Source of the DNA: Nymphaea colorata
Lineage: Eukaryota; Streptophyta; Magnoliopsida; Nymphaeales; Nymphaeaceae
Assembly (NCBI RefSeq): GCF_008831285.2
Contig: NC_045140.1
Coordinates: forward strand, 10,476,505 to 10,540,504
DNA length: 64,000 bases
Direction: 5' to 3'
Shown here: in pieces, positions 1 through 11,397 of the stretch
How positions within the stretch are numbered: the stretch's first letter is position 1
Layout: the number at the start of each line of letters is the position of its first letter
Translations under genes and position numbers: made by a program
Notes under the pieces: generated by a model
Seen by the model: the letters and a program-made list of their open reading frames with translations, nothing else
Databases searched by the model: none
What the model was told of the DNA's origin: nothing

Positions 1-114
1 AGTGAGGAATGGGGCTACGTATCCACAAGCTCATAAAAAAAATAAAAAACTTCTCTAGTAATGGATATTATATTTAATAATGAATTCTAGGAATCATGTG
101 TAAAACCATTGAAG

Positions 115-1173
115 ATTTGTGTCCTATTAGTTAAAGTCCTCAGACTAGTTAACAGCGAGGATAGGCCTTCCACAGGGTCCTTATGTGAAGCTTCGGATAA
201 AGCAAAAGAAGCAATTCAAGACAACTTGAAAGGGAAGAAAAAGTTATACATGCTCATATTGAAGATTATAGATAAAAGGTGGACTTGATAGCTTCATCAA
301 CGTCTTCATGCATTAGCTTACTATCTAATTTCTACCATCAGATGTTCTACTACATTTAAAAAAGACAATGTAGTCTGCAAGGTTTGCTAAATTGTGCTAA
401 AGTGTTAATGATAGATTCTAGAGCACAAGATGTTGTGCACAATAAGTTTGATTCGTATGATAATTGTAGAGGTGACATGGGAATAAGCACAGCCATTCAA
501 ACCAGGACAACCATGCGTTCAGGTAGATACATAGAAATTTTTAATTTACTTTGCATTTGTTATCTTTTTTGTTAGTGTACTTGTACATGAGATTCCCTTA
601 AATTTTTGTTTAGGTTTGTGTTGGAATAGGTTTGGGATGATTGTCTAAACCTTAAAACTTTTTGCAATTAAAGTCCTCAGCCAGACATGTAGTGCTAGTG
701 GATGTGAAAGGAATTGAAGTTTTTTCCAACATATCCACAGCAAGAATATGAACACTGCTTGAACATAAAAGGTTGAATGACCTTGTTTTTGTTCGATAGA
801 ATATGAGGTTCAAACAAAGGTAATATAGCTTAAGATAGCATACATTTGTTTTATAATTCATATAATTATATACTAACAAGTTTTCTCTTATTTAACAAAG
901 ACAAATACAAAAAACATTAGCAAGAAGCACACATCTCAGTTTGATCTTATCAGCTTGGAAAACTTTGATGATCTAGAACCATGAATTGAGGAAGAACCAA
1001 CTACAATATTTGATTATCATGATCTTCAATGCTTCAACCTTGAAGATGAAAGAACAGAAATTGTTGATGAAGGAGAGCCTACTGGATATGTCGGTGAGGA
1101 TCTTCAACTTCACGAAGATGAAGATAAAGATGAAGATACAGGTGGAGATGAAGATGATGAAGATTATGAATGA
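115..1173 (+). pseudogene. Decayed hAT-family transposase, C-terminal part
   Basis: Remnant of a plant hAT transposase (the DUF659 / hAT C-terminal dimerisation type), readable only by changing frames. In order one sees a block beginning LVKVLRLVNSEDRPSTG and ending IIDKRWT followed directly by two stops (about 124-287), a histidine-rich 'LHQRLHALAYYL' block, the dimerisation signature VLSQTCSASGCERN (about 662-706), a degraded HIHSK/KRLNDLVFVRY stretch, then DLISLENFDDLEP, a stop where the family usually has Trp, and IEEEP running into an acidic Asp/Glu tail that ends at 1171-1173. The element probably starts left of the window. It lies antisense inside the intron downstream of topoisomerase exon 2. 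Several stops and frameshifts make it certainly non-functional. The family call rests on motifs I recognise; exact limits are uncertain. Confidence 0.8.
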
Positions 1174-2001
1174 GAGTTGAGAGTGCTTTCATTTGTTATA
1201 TGTACTGACATTGAAAATTTTCACCATTTCATGATCACCTTGTGTTGTAATGCATAACATTTAAAATTTTAAAACTTGTTTTTGATGTGTTATCTCATAG
1301 ACTTATGGTCTGACTCATGAATCTATGGCTATGAACTTATGAATTATGATATATATCTTGATGTGCTTACCAGAATGATATTGTTATGAATTATGATGTT
1401 TATGAATGATGAATCATAACTTCATAGCTATAATAAGTTTATCATTATGTAAAACATGTTTTTTATGAAGAACATGTTATTCTTGAATTTTTTGGATTTT
1501 TTTATTTTTCTTGACTTTTTGAATTAAAAATATAATAAATTTATGATATGTTACAATATAGTGTATCTTAAAGCTGGACCAATACGGCTTATGATACGCT
1601 TTTCACAACATTGAACCAAACGGCTAATGATACCAAAGTCATGAAGTGTACGACTCTATACCATAATTAGAGATAGAGAATACCCCAAACTTCCAAAATT
1701 CCACGCAATATTTCAATCAGGAAAGTAAGTACATGAGATTCCATTCCCAGCAGATAACAAGAATGCCCTATCTTCCTTGCCACATTCAATGAAATTCATA
1801 CCAACAAGAAGCTAACTAACAATTGTAAAGAGTTTATGTTGAAGATTTGCAACTGTTGTGATGTTCAACAATATGCTTGAAAAAATTGCGATGGAAAATC
1901 ACACCTTCAAGTCCCCTAACATGTGAACAGCAGCAGATCCCATGGAAGAGGCAAACCATAAGATGGCATCCAGAAATCAAAGTAGAAAGGATGAGCCATA
2001 C
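1174..2001. other. Topoisomerase intron, AT-rich, with hAT 3' remnant
   Basis: No coding exon of the topoisomerase gene was found here on the minus strand; the sequence expected next, around the Asp-x-Asp-x-Glu acidic triad of TOPRIM, is absent. The segment is AT-rich. It has clusters of 'atgaa/tatga' words and a 'cgta/gata' motif near 1583-1660 that may be the 3' end of the hAT remnant. Confidence 0.4.
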
Positions 2002-3892
2002 CGATTAAGTGCTACCTTGATACTTGTCAGATGAGTCCATGCAGTTGAAGGAACCTCCCAAACCATACTGAAGTCATCATCAGGGCGAACTGATCCTGAC
2101 CTGGCAGCTAAATTTCGAACATGGCCATAACTTGGTAAAACTTGAAACATGTCTCCCAGATAATTTTGAATAGTCTTGGCTTTTGTAATGGATTCGACTA
2201 TAACAACAGTTTTTCCAAGAGGAGGATACAGCGGGCCCAGATGTTGCTGGGAATTCTCAGTTTCACTTAGAACTGGTGAAATCACAGGGCACGTTTTTCC
2301 TGCTTGTGATGGGTTACTTTGTGCACTCTTGGCTGCTGATTTCTTGGAAGGCTTCTTTGATTTAGAGGCTTCCAATTTTTCCACTGGTTGATGAATCTGA
2401 GGATCATCTTCAGATTCAATCTCTTTCCGGTCATTACTTTTTACAGCAACAACAGCATCTTTCCCAGCACCTTTACCATGTGATGCATCAATTTCAGGTT
2501 TCTTCTTCTTTGAAGCAGCTGTTGATTTCCTTTTTTTCACACCATTGTAATGGCTATCAGCCTTTGGGACAACCTCAGACTGCTGTGGAGCAATTTTACC
2601 ATTAGATTTTTTGTCTGTGTGCTTCTTCTGATGTGAAGTCTCCTTCGATGCAGTTCCCTCACCAACTAATGAGGACTTTGTTTTCTTACTGTGAGAAAGA
2701 TTTTTTTTCCTTTTGCCAACTTGAGAACTGCCTTCAGCTGTAGATTCTGGTGTTATAGCAGCTTCATGAATTATACCATTTTCATCTATGTGATTGTTTT
2801 GTGCTACAGAAGAACCAACTGCCTTGGAACTAAATTTGCTATGCTTCAACGTACTTGGACTGTTCAGAATGCATGACGATGAGACCACCAAAGAATTTAT
2901 TTTCCTTGGAGCTCCTTTTCTTTGCAAACTTTGTGACCCTTGTACTAAGCATCCTAATGAGTCTTTTTGGGAATTGACATCAGCTAAAAGCGATCTAGAA
3001 GAAGAAACCGCAGTTACAGGAACCACAATATTACTGTTTTTCTCCACCGGCTTCCGTAACTTAAGTCTAATAACATTCCTGCCCGTATCTTCCTTCCATG
3101 ACGAATAAACGAAGACGCTACCAAATGGGCATCGCAAAGCTTGAAATCGCTCCTGCAGGAGGCACCATAGTAGGTGGCAAAAAAGTGAAGCAAATTTAGC
3201 GCATTAGTGAACAGGAATATAAACTAATTCATAAGGATTCACCAAAAAAAATATAACCAGTCATGATTCATAAAATCAAGGAACACCTTAAAGCAGCAAA
3301 GGAACTGCCAAGCATCGGTTCGTCCCTCACCATTCTCACATACATCTAAATTCTTCTCATCACGCATCTTTCACCATGTTGGAGTACAGTATATTACTGC
3401 ATTTAGCAGGGCTAAATCACGGACAAATTATTGCCACGAACGGCAAACGACTAAAGTTCTCCAACATTACAAACAGCTCCAGGGAAAAGCAAAACAATGA
3501 TCTTTTTTCTCCTAAACTTGCGAAAAGCGTTACAATTCTCTTTCATTGTATTCAATGAATATTCGTGCGTAGAAAACCAATCTTTCATTAAACAGAATAC
3601 TAAATTTGCCAATTCTTCCACGAAATTTAGCTTACGAACGGAGACCATTTTGCCGAAAAGCAATCGAAGGAGAAAAAAAGAACTCCAATCTTAATATTAC
3701 GTAATGAGCATTAACAAATATTTTCAATAACTCACCTGCCATCATAACTTAAGACCAAACAGAGAAAGAGACTCGAAATTAATGCACAGCCACGGAGAGC
3801 GCACGTACCATTGGGAGTAGTCGAGAAACGACGTAGCAACGAGCACTTAAGCAGCTGCTCATAGCAAATATCCTCTGGAGGGGGAGTGTCAT
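2002..3892 (-). CDS. Bacterial-type (IA) DNA topoisomerase I, organelle-targeted, first two coding exons
   Basis: Type IA topoisomerase relaxes negative supercoils; plant members with transit peptides work in chloroplasts and mitochondria. Inferred exon 1 is 3892-3809 (28 codons, start MTLPLQRIFAM, Arg/Ser-rich and free of acidic residues, so transit-like), ending at donor ATG|GTACGT. Exon 2 is 3152-2002, after acceptor CTGCAG|GAG, joined in phase 0. It encodes a Lys/Ser-rich linker, then from about residue 343 the TOPRIM start VVIVESITKAKTI with its catalytic Glu, followed by PSYGHVRNLAARSGSVRP and WEVPSTAWTHL, which match plant topoisomerase I closely. Exon 2 ends in phase 2 at AATCG|GTATGG. 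The rest of TOPRIM, the active-site Tyr domain and any zinc fingers lie off the left edge. The usual SPAKAK motif reads SITKAK. A second in-frame Met at codon 11 could give another N-terminus. The family call is very secure; the first exon is inferred. Confidence 0.86.
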
Positions 3893-4023
3893 TGCCGCTA
3901 GAACGGAGCCTCCTCACCCATATAGTATGAGCTAAAAAGAGAAAGGTCGAAGAGGAAAGGCACGGGAAGCTTCGCTTCACCTGAAAGGAGAAGAAGGGGA
4001 GGGAGATGATGATAAAGAACGAG

Positions 4024-4031
4024 TTATATAG
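4024..4031 (-). promoter_or_regulatory. TATA box of the topoisomerase gene
   Basis: On the minus strand this reads CTATATAA, about 130 bases upstream of the inferred start codon at 3892. Transcription would begin near 3995 and give a roughly 100-base pyrimidine-rich leader. A GA/CT-rich run (about 4063-4081) lies just upstream, as is common in plant promoters. The call is from position and motif only. Confidence 0.5.
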
Positions 4032-4199
4032 GTCTTCTGATACTCTCCCTCCCTGTACCCTGTAGAGAGAGAGAGGGAGACAGTAGGAGGACCTGAGGGA
4101 GCGCGAAAATAACGGGCTTAGGGCAAAGCTGGGCGGCGCGGCGATGGGTCTCGTTGTTCCAACTTCAAAAGTTAACAAATGGGGATCCAAATTTTGATA

Positions 4200-4912
4200 A
4201 AAATGCTCAAAGGTCTGCCCATGGACAAAAAAAAATCAAATATGTGGCCGATTCAATGGAGGAGCCACATAAATTTGATTAATTTTTAATGTATTTTATC
4301 TTATTTTTAATTATTTTATCTACATCTTTTCATTTTTTTTTTTAAACCGATTTTTGCAAACAATTTTGCCCTACTCACCTGAGTTGGTGAATCCGCCGAT
4401 TCATCAAATTGATAGCCTCACCGATTCGGTTTAGAAATCGTTTTATAACACTGGTTGCTTCCCGAAGTTGTCAAATTGGAAGTTATCATCTTATGTTAGA
4501 TCAGAACAACTTGAGCAATACTCAAGTAATTAAGATCTGAGAATCCTCCAATTTCGGAGGCATTAAAAGTAATTTAACAGAGAAGAAGGGGAGTTTGCCT
4601 GGATTATACATCGCTAACCGGAACGGTTTTTTTTCTGAGATTTCCTTCCTCAATAATGAACGCTTGGAAGTATAACATGGTGCAATTTTTGTGAAAATTT
4701 TATTAAAACTCAAGATTTCGGCAAAATTTTCAAAATGATGCCGATGTAACTATCAATTATCTGAGACTACATTCAAATTTTGATGATAGCGCCATTCATT
4801 ATAGTTTCATTAGAAGCACATACTTCTTACTGTCTCTGATGAACGCGTCACATATTTTTTACGGTGTTTGGGATATTGCGAGATATTTTTCCTCTACCTT
4901 CCTAACACATAC

Positions 4913-4959
<47 letters not shown>

Positions 4960-6739
4960 AACAGCAAGAAACGGTGCCTTTTTGGCATCCATGTGTAGCC
5001 TTTGCTTATTTTGCTTATATTAAGGGGATGTGAAATGAAAGATGATCGGTTAGGTTGTGCAGACCCGCTTTATTCACATGTACGTATATAATTCTTAAGG
5101 AGCTGTTTGGGAACAATAACATTATGTTCCTCTCATACATGGAATAAAAAAATGGTTAAATTCATTATTCCTCCCATACATCTATTTTTTGGTCGAATTC
5201 ATTAGACACTTTTAGAAGTATTTCATGAAACAGTAACATACAAACCACCCTTAAATAGAAAATAGAAAGCTGTCAGTGTTTTATGAACTAGAACACCTAG
5301 TTCTACTATTTCATGAATATATATTCTTTAGGTAAAATGTTCTCTGTCTAACGACTCGTAACAGCTTGCTTGGCAAATGAAACAGCTTGTAACAGTTTCA
5401 TGAATCTACCTCAAATCTAAGGCAGACTTATGAATTACTTTTTATTTTTAGTGTTTCATGAATCTGCCTTACTTACTCATAGGATAAATTCACAGAGCCT
5501 TACTCTAGGTACATTCGCAGAGCGGTGAGTTGTTTGCCAAAGAGACATAAAGAATTATATACATATAACATGCATGCAAACCTAACCGATTCAACATTCA
5601 CTTCACATCCCCCAATATCTTCAGCCCCGAAAGTGACACTTCGACTTAATAGCTTGGAATCCTCCAATCCATTGTTATCAGAACCAGTACAACCGATTCA
5701 GGGGTGTCAAGCATGGCGTTTCAACCATTTTTAAATATGTAACGTTTTTTTGTTTTTAATTTTTTTTATATATTTTTTCACCTATTTCTAACACTGCTTC
5801 AAAGACCATAGGTGTCATACAGCATTTTTGTGGGAACCTCCTGCAATCCCCGGTTTTCCTAAGAAATTTGAAAGTGAGTTTCAATTACAACTACTTTTTC
5901 TTTTTCCGATTGAAGGTGAGGCTAAGGCTTAAATTGAAAGCGAGATTGAATCACCAGGTCATATGAGAGTAACGAGAGGAAGTCCCTCTCTTTTTTGTTT
6001 TTTGACCTTGCACTTTCCAAGCGCATGAAAGGTTAATAATCCATGGAAGGTTAATAATCCACTACTCCCATATTTCCCCTGCATCCAGTTCCCCTGCATC
6101 CAGGATCACGAGAGATGACAACAATGTACCTTTCAACTTAGGTACTACATCCCAGCACTTAAGATACAAAAGCATCAAACCCAGGAAATTCCCATTAAAG
6201 TCCAATCCATTCCTAATTAAAGACCTACCATTTTACAGGCCCCTAGCCTGACAACTATGCTCCTTGAAGAGTGTCTTTCATGGTTTAGATTTGACTCGGC
6301 AATGCTTTAAGGTTTAAAGGGAAAAAGAAAAACACTCGTCGTACCACATGCACTTGCTCGCTTAAGAAGGAAAGCATGTATTGGGCAGTGCTCCATGAAC
6401 ACCAGAATAAAAAACCAAAACCACGAGGTTCCACCATTTTCTCTAACGAAACCTCACCAATTCCTCTTCTTCGCTTTAGTTCATAGGAAAACAAAATCTT
6501 GAAAAGATTTAAGGCTTTAAAATAAACCTGGATGGCCCCCTCTAGCTGAAGCACGGTATCCAGCCTCTTCCAGAACTCAAATGCAGGCCAGATTGTCCGC
6601 CAACTCTCAGCTGGGGACGACGGGCATTTAGAGCTTCAGATACTATACAAAACCCACTACCGCCTAGGCTTGCAATTGGATCGCCGCCCGCGTCAAACTT
6701 TCTGGCTATTTCCAGCTTGTGCCTGGTCCACCTGTGTCC
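4200..6739. other. Intergenic, no gene recognised
   Basis: AT-rich sequence without a convincing ORF. It contains a 44-base poly(T) run, several degraded 'tcatgaa' words, and two short direct duplications: 'aaggttaataatccatg/act' near 6031-6061 and 'ttcccctgcatccag' near 6075-6104. Open frames here are under 90 codons and look random. Confidence 0.5.
4914..4957. repeat. 44-base poly(T) run
   Basis: An uninterrupted run of 44 T. On the minus strand it is a poly(A) tract directly after '...CTTGCTGTTGC', which could be the 3' tail of a retroposed sequence. I found no flanking target duplication, so it may be simple homopolymer expansion. Confidence 0.9.
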
Positions 6740-7128
6740 CATCTATCGAACATTCCGACGTCTTCAGCAGCGGCACCTGATCCGACTCAGTTGGCAATGG
6801 TTACTGCAACTACTAACTTGAACCATCGGAGGCGTTCAGAAATGCTGCACCATACATGGGAGTTGCAGCAAAACAGGCGAACTGCATGGAGGAGACCAAT
6901 GTTCTGGAAGCATGGCTAAAGGGGAAGGGAAGAGAGTCGCAGCTGCTCAAATTGCCTATGGCCGGAGTATATCTGAATCAACAGTTGGTATCCAGATTTG
7001 TAAATCCACCTATTTGAATGGACCATCCCCAACACAATCTTATGGGATGAGACGGGCCACTCCTTGGAAAAGTGAGCTTCAAGGCGAGTCTCAGGAGTTG
7101 AAAAGCAAAGAGAAGATGGTGATTAAAT
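6740..7128 (+). other. Possible gene fragment, unidentified
   Basis: In one plus-strand frame the translation reads like protein broken by point mutations: RNAAPYMGVAAKQANCMEE and LLKLPMAGVYLNQQLVSRF are separated from the rest by TGA codons that look like former Trp (after PPI and before MDHP, and after NLMG before DGPLL). A competing frame is open from 6912 to 7130 but has less protein-like composition. I do not recognise a family. It lies just beyond the likely poly(A) signal of the ABHD17 gene and could be a captured or retroposed fragment, or chance. Confidence 0.2.
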
Positions 7129-7135
7129 AGATGGA

Positions 7136-7141
7136 TTTATT
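7136..7141 (-). promoter_or_regulatory. Candidate poly(A) signal of the ABHD17 gene
   Basis: The minus strand reads AATAAA about 380 bases past the stop codon at 7521. Plant poly(A) signals are loose, so this is only a candidate. Confidence 0.3.
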
Positions 7142-7520
7142 ATTGCTCTCTACGAGTAAAATAGAAAATTACACTTTTCTCTTTTTCTTTCCTCTATCAC
7201 ATGGAAACAGCCTCAGATGATATACCAATCAATAATGATAAAGAAGACCCAAACCAGAAGATGCACACCCTCGCCACAAAAAATAAACACCACTAACCTT
7301 CTTTGTCCTCTAACACCCGAGAAGCCGAAATCCTGAAACAGTCAGTATTGCACAAGCCCACCGACCTCATCATGTCGCCAAAGCTGCCATCATTTGATTT
7401 CTAACAGTCAACATAACTAGATTTTGCCCAACGTAAATTGACAAGCCAGCAACAATAACCAGGAAAAGGAAAGGAAAAAAGTAAAAAGACATAATATTTA
7501 TAACACAAAAGAAGGGACTC

Positions 7521-10500
7521 TTAAGATGTCCGGTTTCTATCCGACCGATCAATGCTGTTCCTTGCTCTGTCTGGAGGTTGATCCGTGCTCTTCCGAGGTT
7601 TCTCCACTTGGTCAACACTGGTCCTTGCTTTCTCCTGCCGGTCGACACTCCGCCTTGACTTGTCCCTGCGATCAGTACTCATCCTTGAACGCTCTGCCTT
7701 GTCTGTGCTAGGTCTGGACTTCTCCCTCCGGTCACTGCTCTTCCGTGCAGGTTCCAGGCAATCAGTGCTTCGGCGGGAGGGCTCTGAAATATCGGAACTC
7801 TGCTTTGATCCGTTCTTTAGTCCTGGAGATTTCTCAACTGCTAAAATGAACTTCTTTAGGTGTCTGATGTACTCAGGATAGACTTCCAAGTTACAGTGGT
7901 TCCCTCCCTTCAGCCATAGAGGTTCGTATTTCTCTTTGCAGAGTTCCCATAACTGCTTGCCATGGGAACAATCCACTACCTCATCTGCTGTTCCCTGAAA
8001 TGCAAAATCATGACTTTTACCTATTGTAAGAGAGCACCATTTGAAAACAGACGAACGGAAAAGTATTCACCTCAAGGAACATAATTCTCGTTTTTTATAA
8101 CATGTACAGAAAGAAAATGACAGGCCAATGTTTTGCAAAGTACAGACTACAGCATATAGCTTACCATATCTATCTCTCTTCTTTCCTAAAAAACAACAGA
8201 ATCTCTTCCATAAAAGGGAAGAAATGATGGATCCATCAACGCAAGATACAAGTTGTTTAAGATTTAGGAAGAATGCTTTTGTTTCTGTAGGGAAATAAAT
8301 GACTTGCACAGCAAAAGAAGCACAGGTATGACAAGAAGTAACTCTGCTAAATGCCGCACAACATTTAATTAGCCAGCTGTTTCCACTCTTTGACACACTG
8401 TTCACTCATGAAAAGACGCCTCAGTAAACTTAAATACACAATCATTAAAGGCCAAGGGCAAATATGTAGCTTCTGTCTGCGAAACTGACATGTCAGTTAT
8501 GAAAGGAGACTGGAAAAAAAGTGGAACAATTTTGCAGTATTTACATCTTAATTTCCAAATGAAATATATGATTTTATCACTAGATTGCCATTATCGACAT
8601 AACAACGAACAGGAAGCAGAAGGTACCAAAACTCCAACTTACTATACAGGAAAACCAACCCAAGAAACCCAGACGTCCAGCATGCAGCAAATTCATCATG
8701 TTAATTTCAAGTTTCGCATCCACATTCTCCAGTTGATAACCACAACTAATCCATACAGAAAGTTAACAACTTTCACCTATAAGCCTTCCTAGCGAACCAT
8801 GAACCTCATATCAACAGGTCTTCAAAAACGAGGGGAAAAAAGTGGGAGGCAAAATGGAATTCACGATCTATAAAGTCTTTTAAAATGATGCAAAAGGAGT
8901 ACAGAGGCACTTTTTTGTGAAAGAAATGATGCTTCTTAAAGAAGTCATAAAATCAAAAGAAAACTAACAAAACTCCTTCCCCGATTAAGTTTAACTAATG
9001 GGAAAAAAAAAAGATAAACATGCTCACGCTTTTTTGAGACATCACGGACCAATTCAAATGGAAAAATAAATAAGAAAGGCTACAGCCCGAAAAAAGTTGG
9101 TGGTAAAAGGTCAGCAATTTCTTCAGTCACTGTCTTGGACTGCTCGTAAAAGAATGTCGCCACAAGCCGATTATCAAAATATTTCTCCATAGGCCAGATT
9201 GTATTTTTCATCAATGCCTGGAGAACACCATTCACATGATTCTAGTATAAAGAAAACATTTGAGTTACAGAATTGCAGAAGAAGCTAAAAGGTGCAACAA
9301 AAATCCGTATGTAACCAAATATGCACTTCAGTAAAACATGAAAAACTGGACCACCTGGAGTTTTCATGTTCACCAATATAAGAAAGAACATGATGCCCAT
9401 GCATCAGTTATTGATTGGTCTATTACAAATTATGACAACATACTTAACAATACATGTATGTTTGTTACTTCTTGCCCTCATCTTCATGGATATTAGATCT
9501 TTGTTATGCATGCCACCACTCATGGAGATCCATCCCAAAGCAAGCAGTATGTCCTCTCAACAATTTAACTTCATCCAGTTATGTATTTATAATTTTATCA
9601 TATAGCTACAAGCAAAGCTAGAAATATTATGCACCTTTATCATGAAAAGTTGGCCATCATCAGTGAGTCATTCTTGACTTTGGTCATTCAAGAGCACAAG
9701 CAATAAGGTATGAATCCTGATGCCAGTTAACGTTTGTCTGGCAAGCCATCCACATTGCCAGCATGGGTACAGCTAAAAAGGCCAAGTTAAGTACCTATGT
9801 CCAGACGGGTCGACATGGGTGCAGGCCTGGACACAGCAGCCTTGATTTTTTTTTTTTTGAGTATATTTTAGTTTTTTTTGTATCATTTGTGCATATATTA
9901 GTATTCTTTTGTCCAGTAATACACTTTTATAAATATAAGCAATGAATTTATGTGTTTATTTAGCTAAAATCTTGTTGTTATACATATAAATATATATGTT
10001 GAAATCCATCATGAACATTTAATCACAATGAGAAAACAAAAAGGAAAAATATTTGTTCCAGCCACAAAGCTTGTAAAAAATTAACAAAAAAGACGAGGCA
10101 GAATGAAAACTACTTGGCAGTCCTACATGCCATTTGCAATCTACAGGACAGCCACATTATATGCAGAGATAGAAAAAGAAATACCCACATGTCTAGTAGT
10201 GTTTGAAAATAATTCAACAACTGAGGAAGAAATTTAGGCTCAAGACAAAACAACATCAGGAACTAATAAAAGATCCACTTATAAAGTAGGAAGAACAAAC
10301 CATCAGAAACCAAGGCTGGTATGCTTACAAGGAAAAAACACTAGTAAGTACAAAGAATAAACTTACGTGAATGATTAACACAGGACAACTGACATAAGGG
10401 ATCTTGTCTATGTTCTGCAAAGGGACAAAAAAAAATGCAAGTTACATCTTCAGAGGCTCAGCCTAATTAAGAAGCAAGAAACAAAGCAAAGAATAATATT

Positions 10501-11358
10501 TTCATAACAATATACTATTCCGAACCTTGTAAATGTCAAACCAATATGATCTTTTTACAGGATACATGACCCTTAAGCCAGACATTATTGGACTATGCAG
10601 CACAACAGCTCTTAAACGAGGCAAACGGGTCGCCAAATCCAAAGTTGGGCCACTTCCAACTGACTGACCATATAAAATAACATCTTCTTCCTTTGCTCCA
10701 TAAGTGTCTTGGAGGCATTTGTAAGCTGCCTCTATATCTGCATATGTATTTTGTTCACTTGGCTACCAGAAAAGCCAGGAAAGTACAAATTTATAAAATA
10801 AATTAGTTTTGCAATAAATCAAAGAAATAATCTTTTTATGCATGTTTATGTGAACACAAATGTGGATGTGTGAGAAATCAGCAAGATGCCCATTTATGCA
10901 TGTATACGTATTTGTATGCATGCCATTATTATACGTATTTGTATGCATGCCATTATTATACGTATTTGTATGCATGCCATTATCATAGCATTAAGAGCAT
11001 TATTGGCAATTTATTTATGATTTATAAAGCAAGCTAAGAGGAAGGCCACTGCTTGATGAAAATGATAGAAGCGCTCAGACTGCCAGTAAGAGAAATGGCT
11101 GCAAGCCCTTAGAGTGCTGTGTTGTGCAAAGCATAGAAGATTAAGACTGCAACAGACTTCCAGCCCATCTTTCCTAGCACCCAGTTACGTGACACAACAA
11201 TAAATATGACTTTCTAGATATTTAAAGCAAAACATGCCGTCCATGGACATAAGTAGCTGCTAAACTATGTCACATGGGTGCAGGGTGTGGGTGTTGGTGC
11301 AGGTGTCGGTGCGGGATGCGGCAAGTTCCAAAAAGCATTGGGTGCGGGTGCGGGGAGA

Positions 11359-11397
<39 letters not shown>

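Noticed and set aside
3736-3745. Alternative start ATGATGGCAG with donor GTGAGT
   Set aside because: It can only be joined in frame through a weak acceptor inside exon 2 (TTTCAAG|CT). The 3892-3809 exon joins to the strong CTGCAG acceptor in phase 0. Kept only as a possible alternative.
3732-4190. 152-codon minus-strand ORF
   Set aside because: It overlaps topoisomerase exon 1 in another frame and runs across the predicted promoter. The inferred 28-codon exon in a different frame has matching splice phase and a better N-terminus.
10367-10414. Frameshift in ABHD17 exon 4
   Set aside because: A first reading suggested two extra bases. Recounting gives exactly 48 bases and an intact frame.
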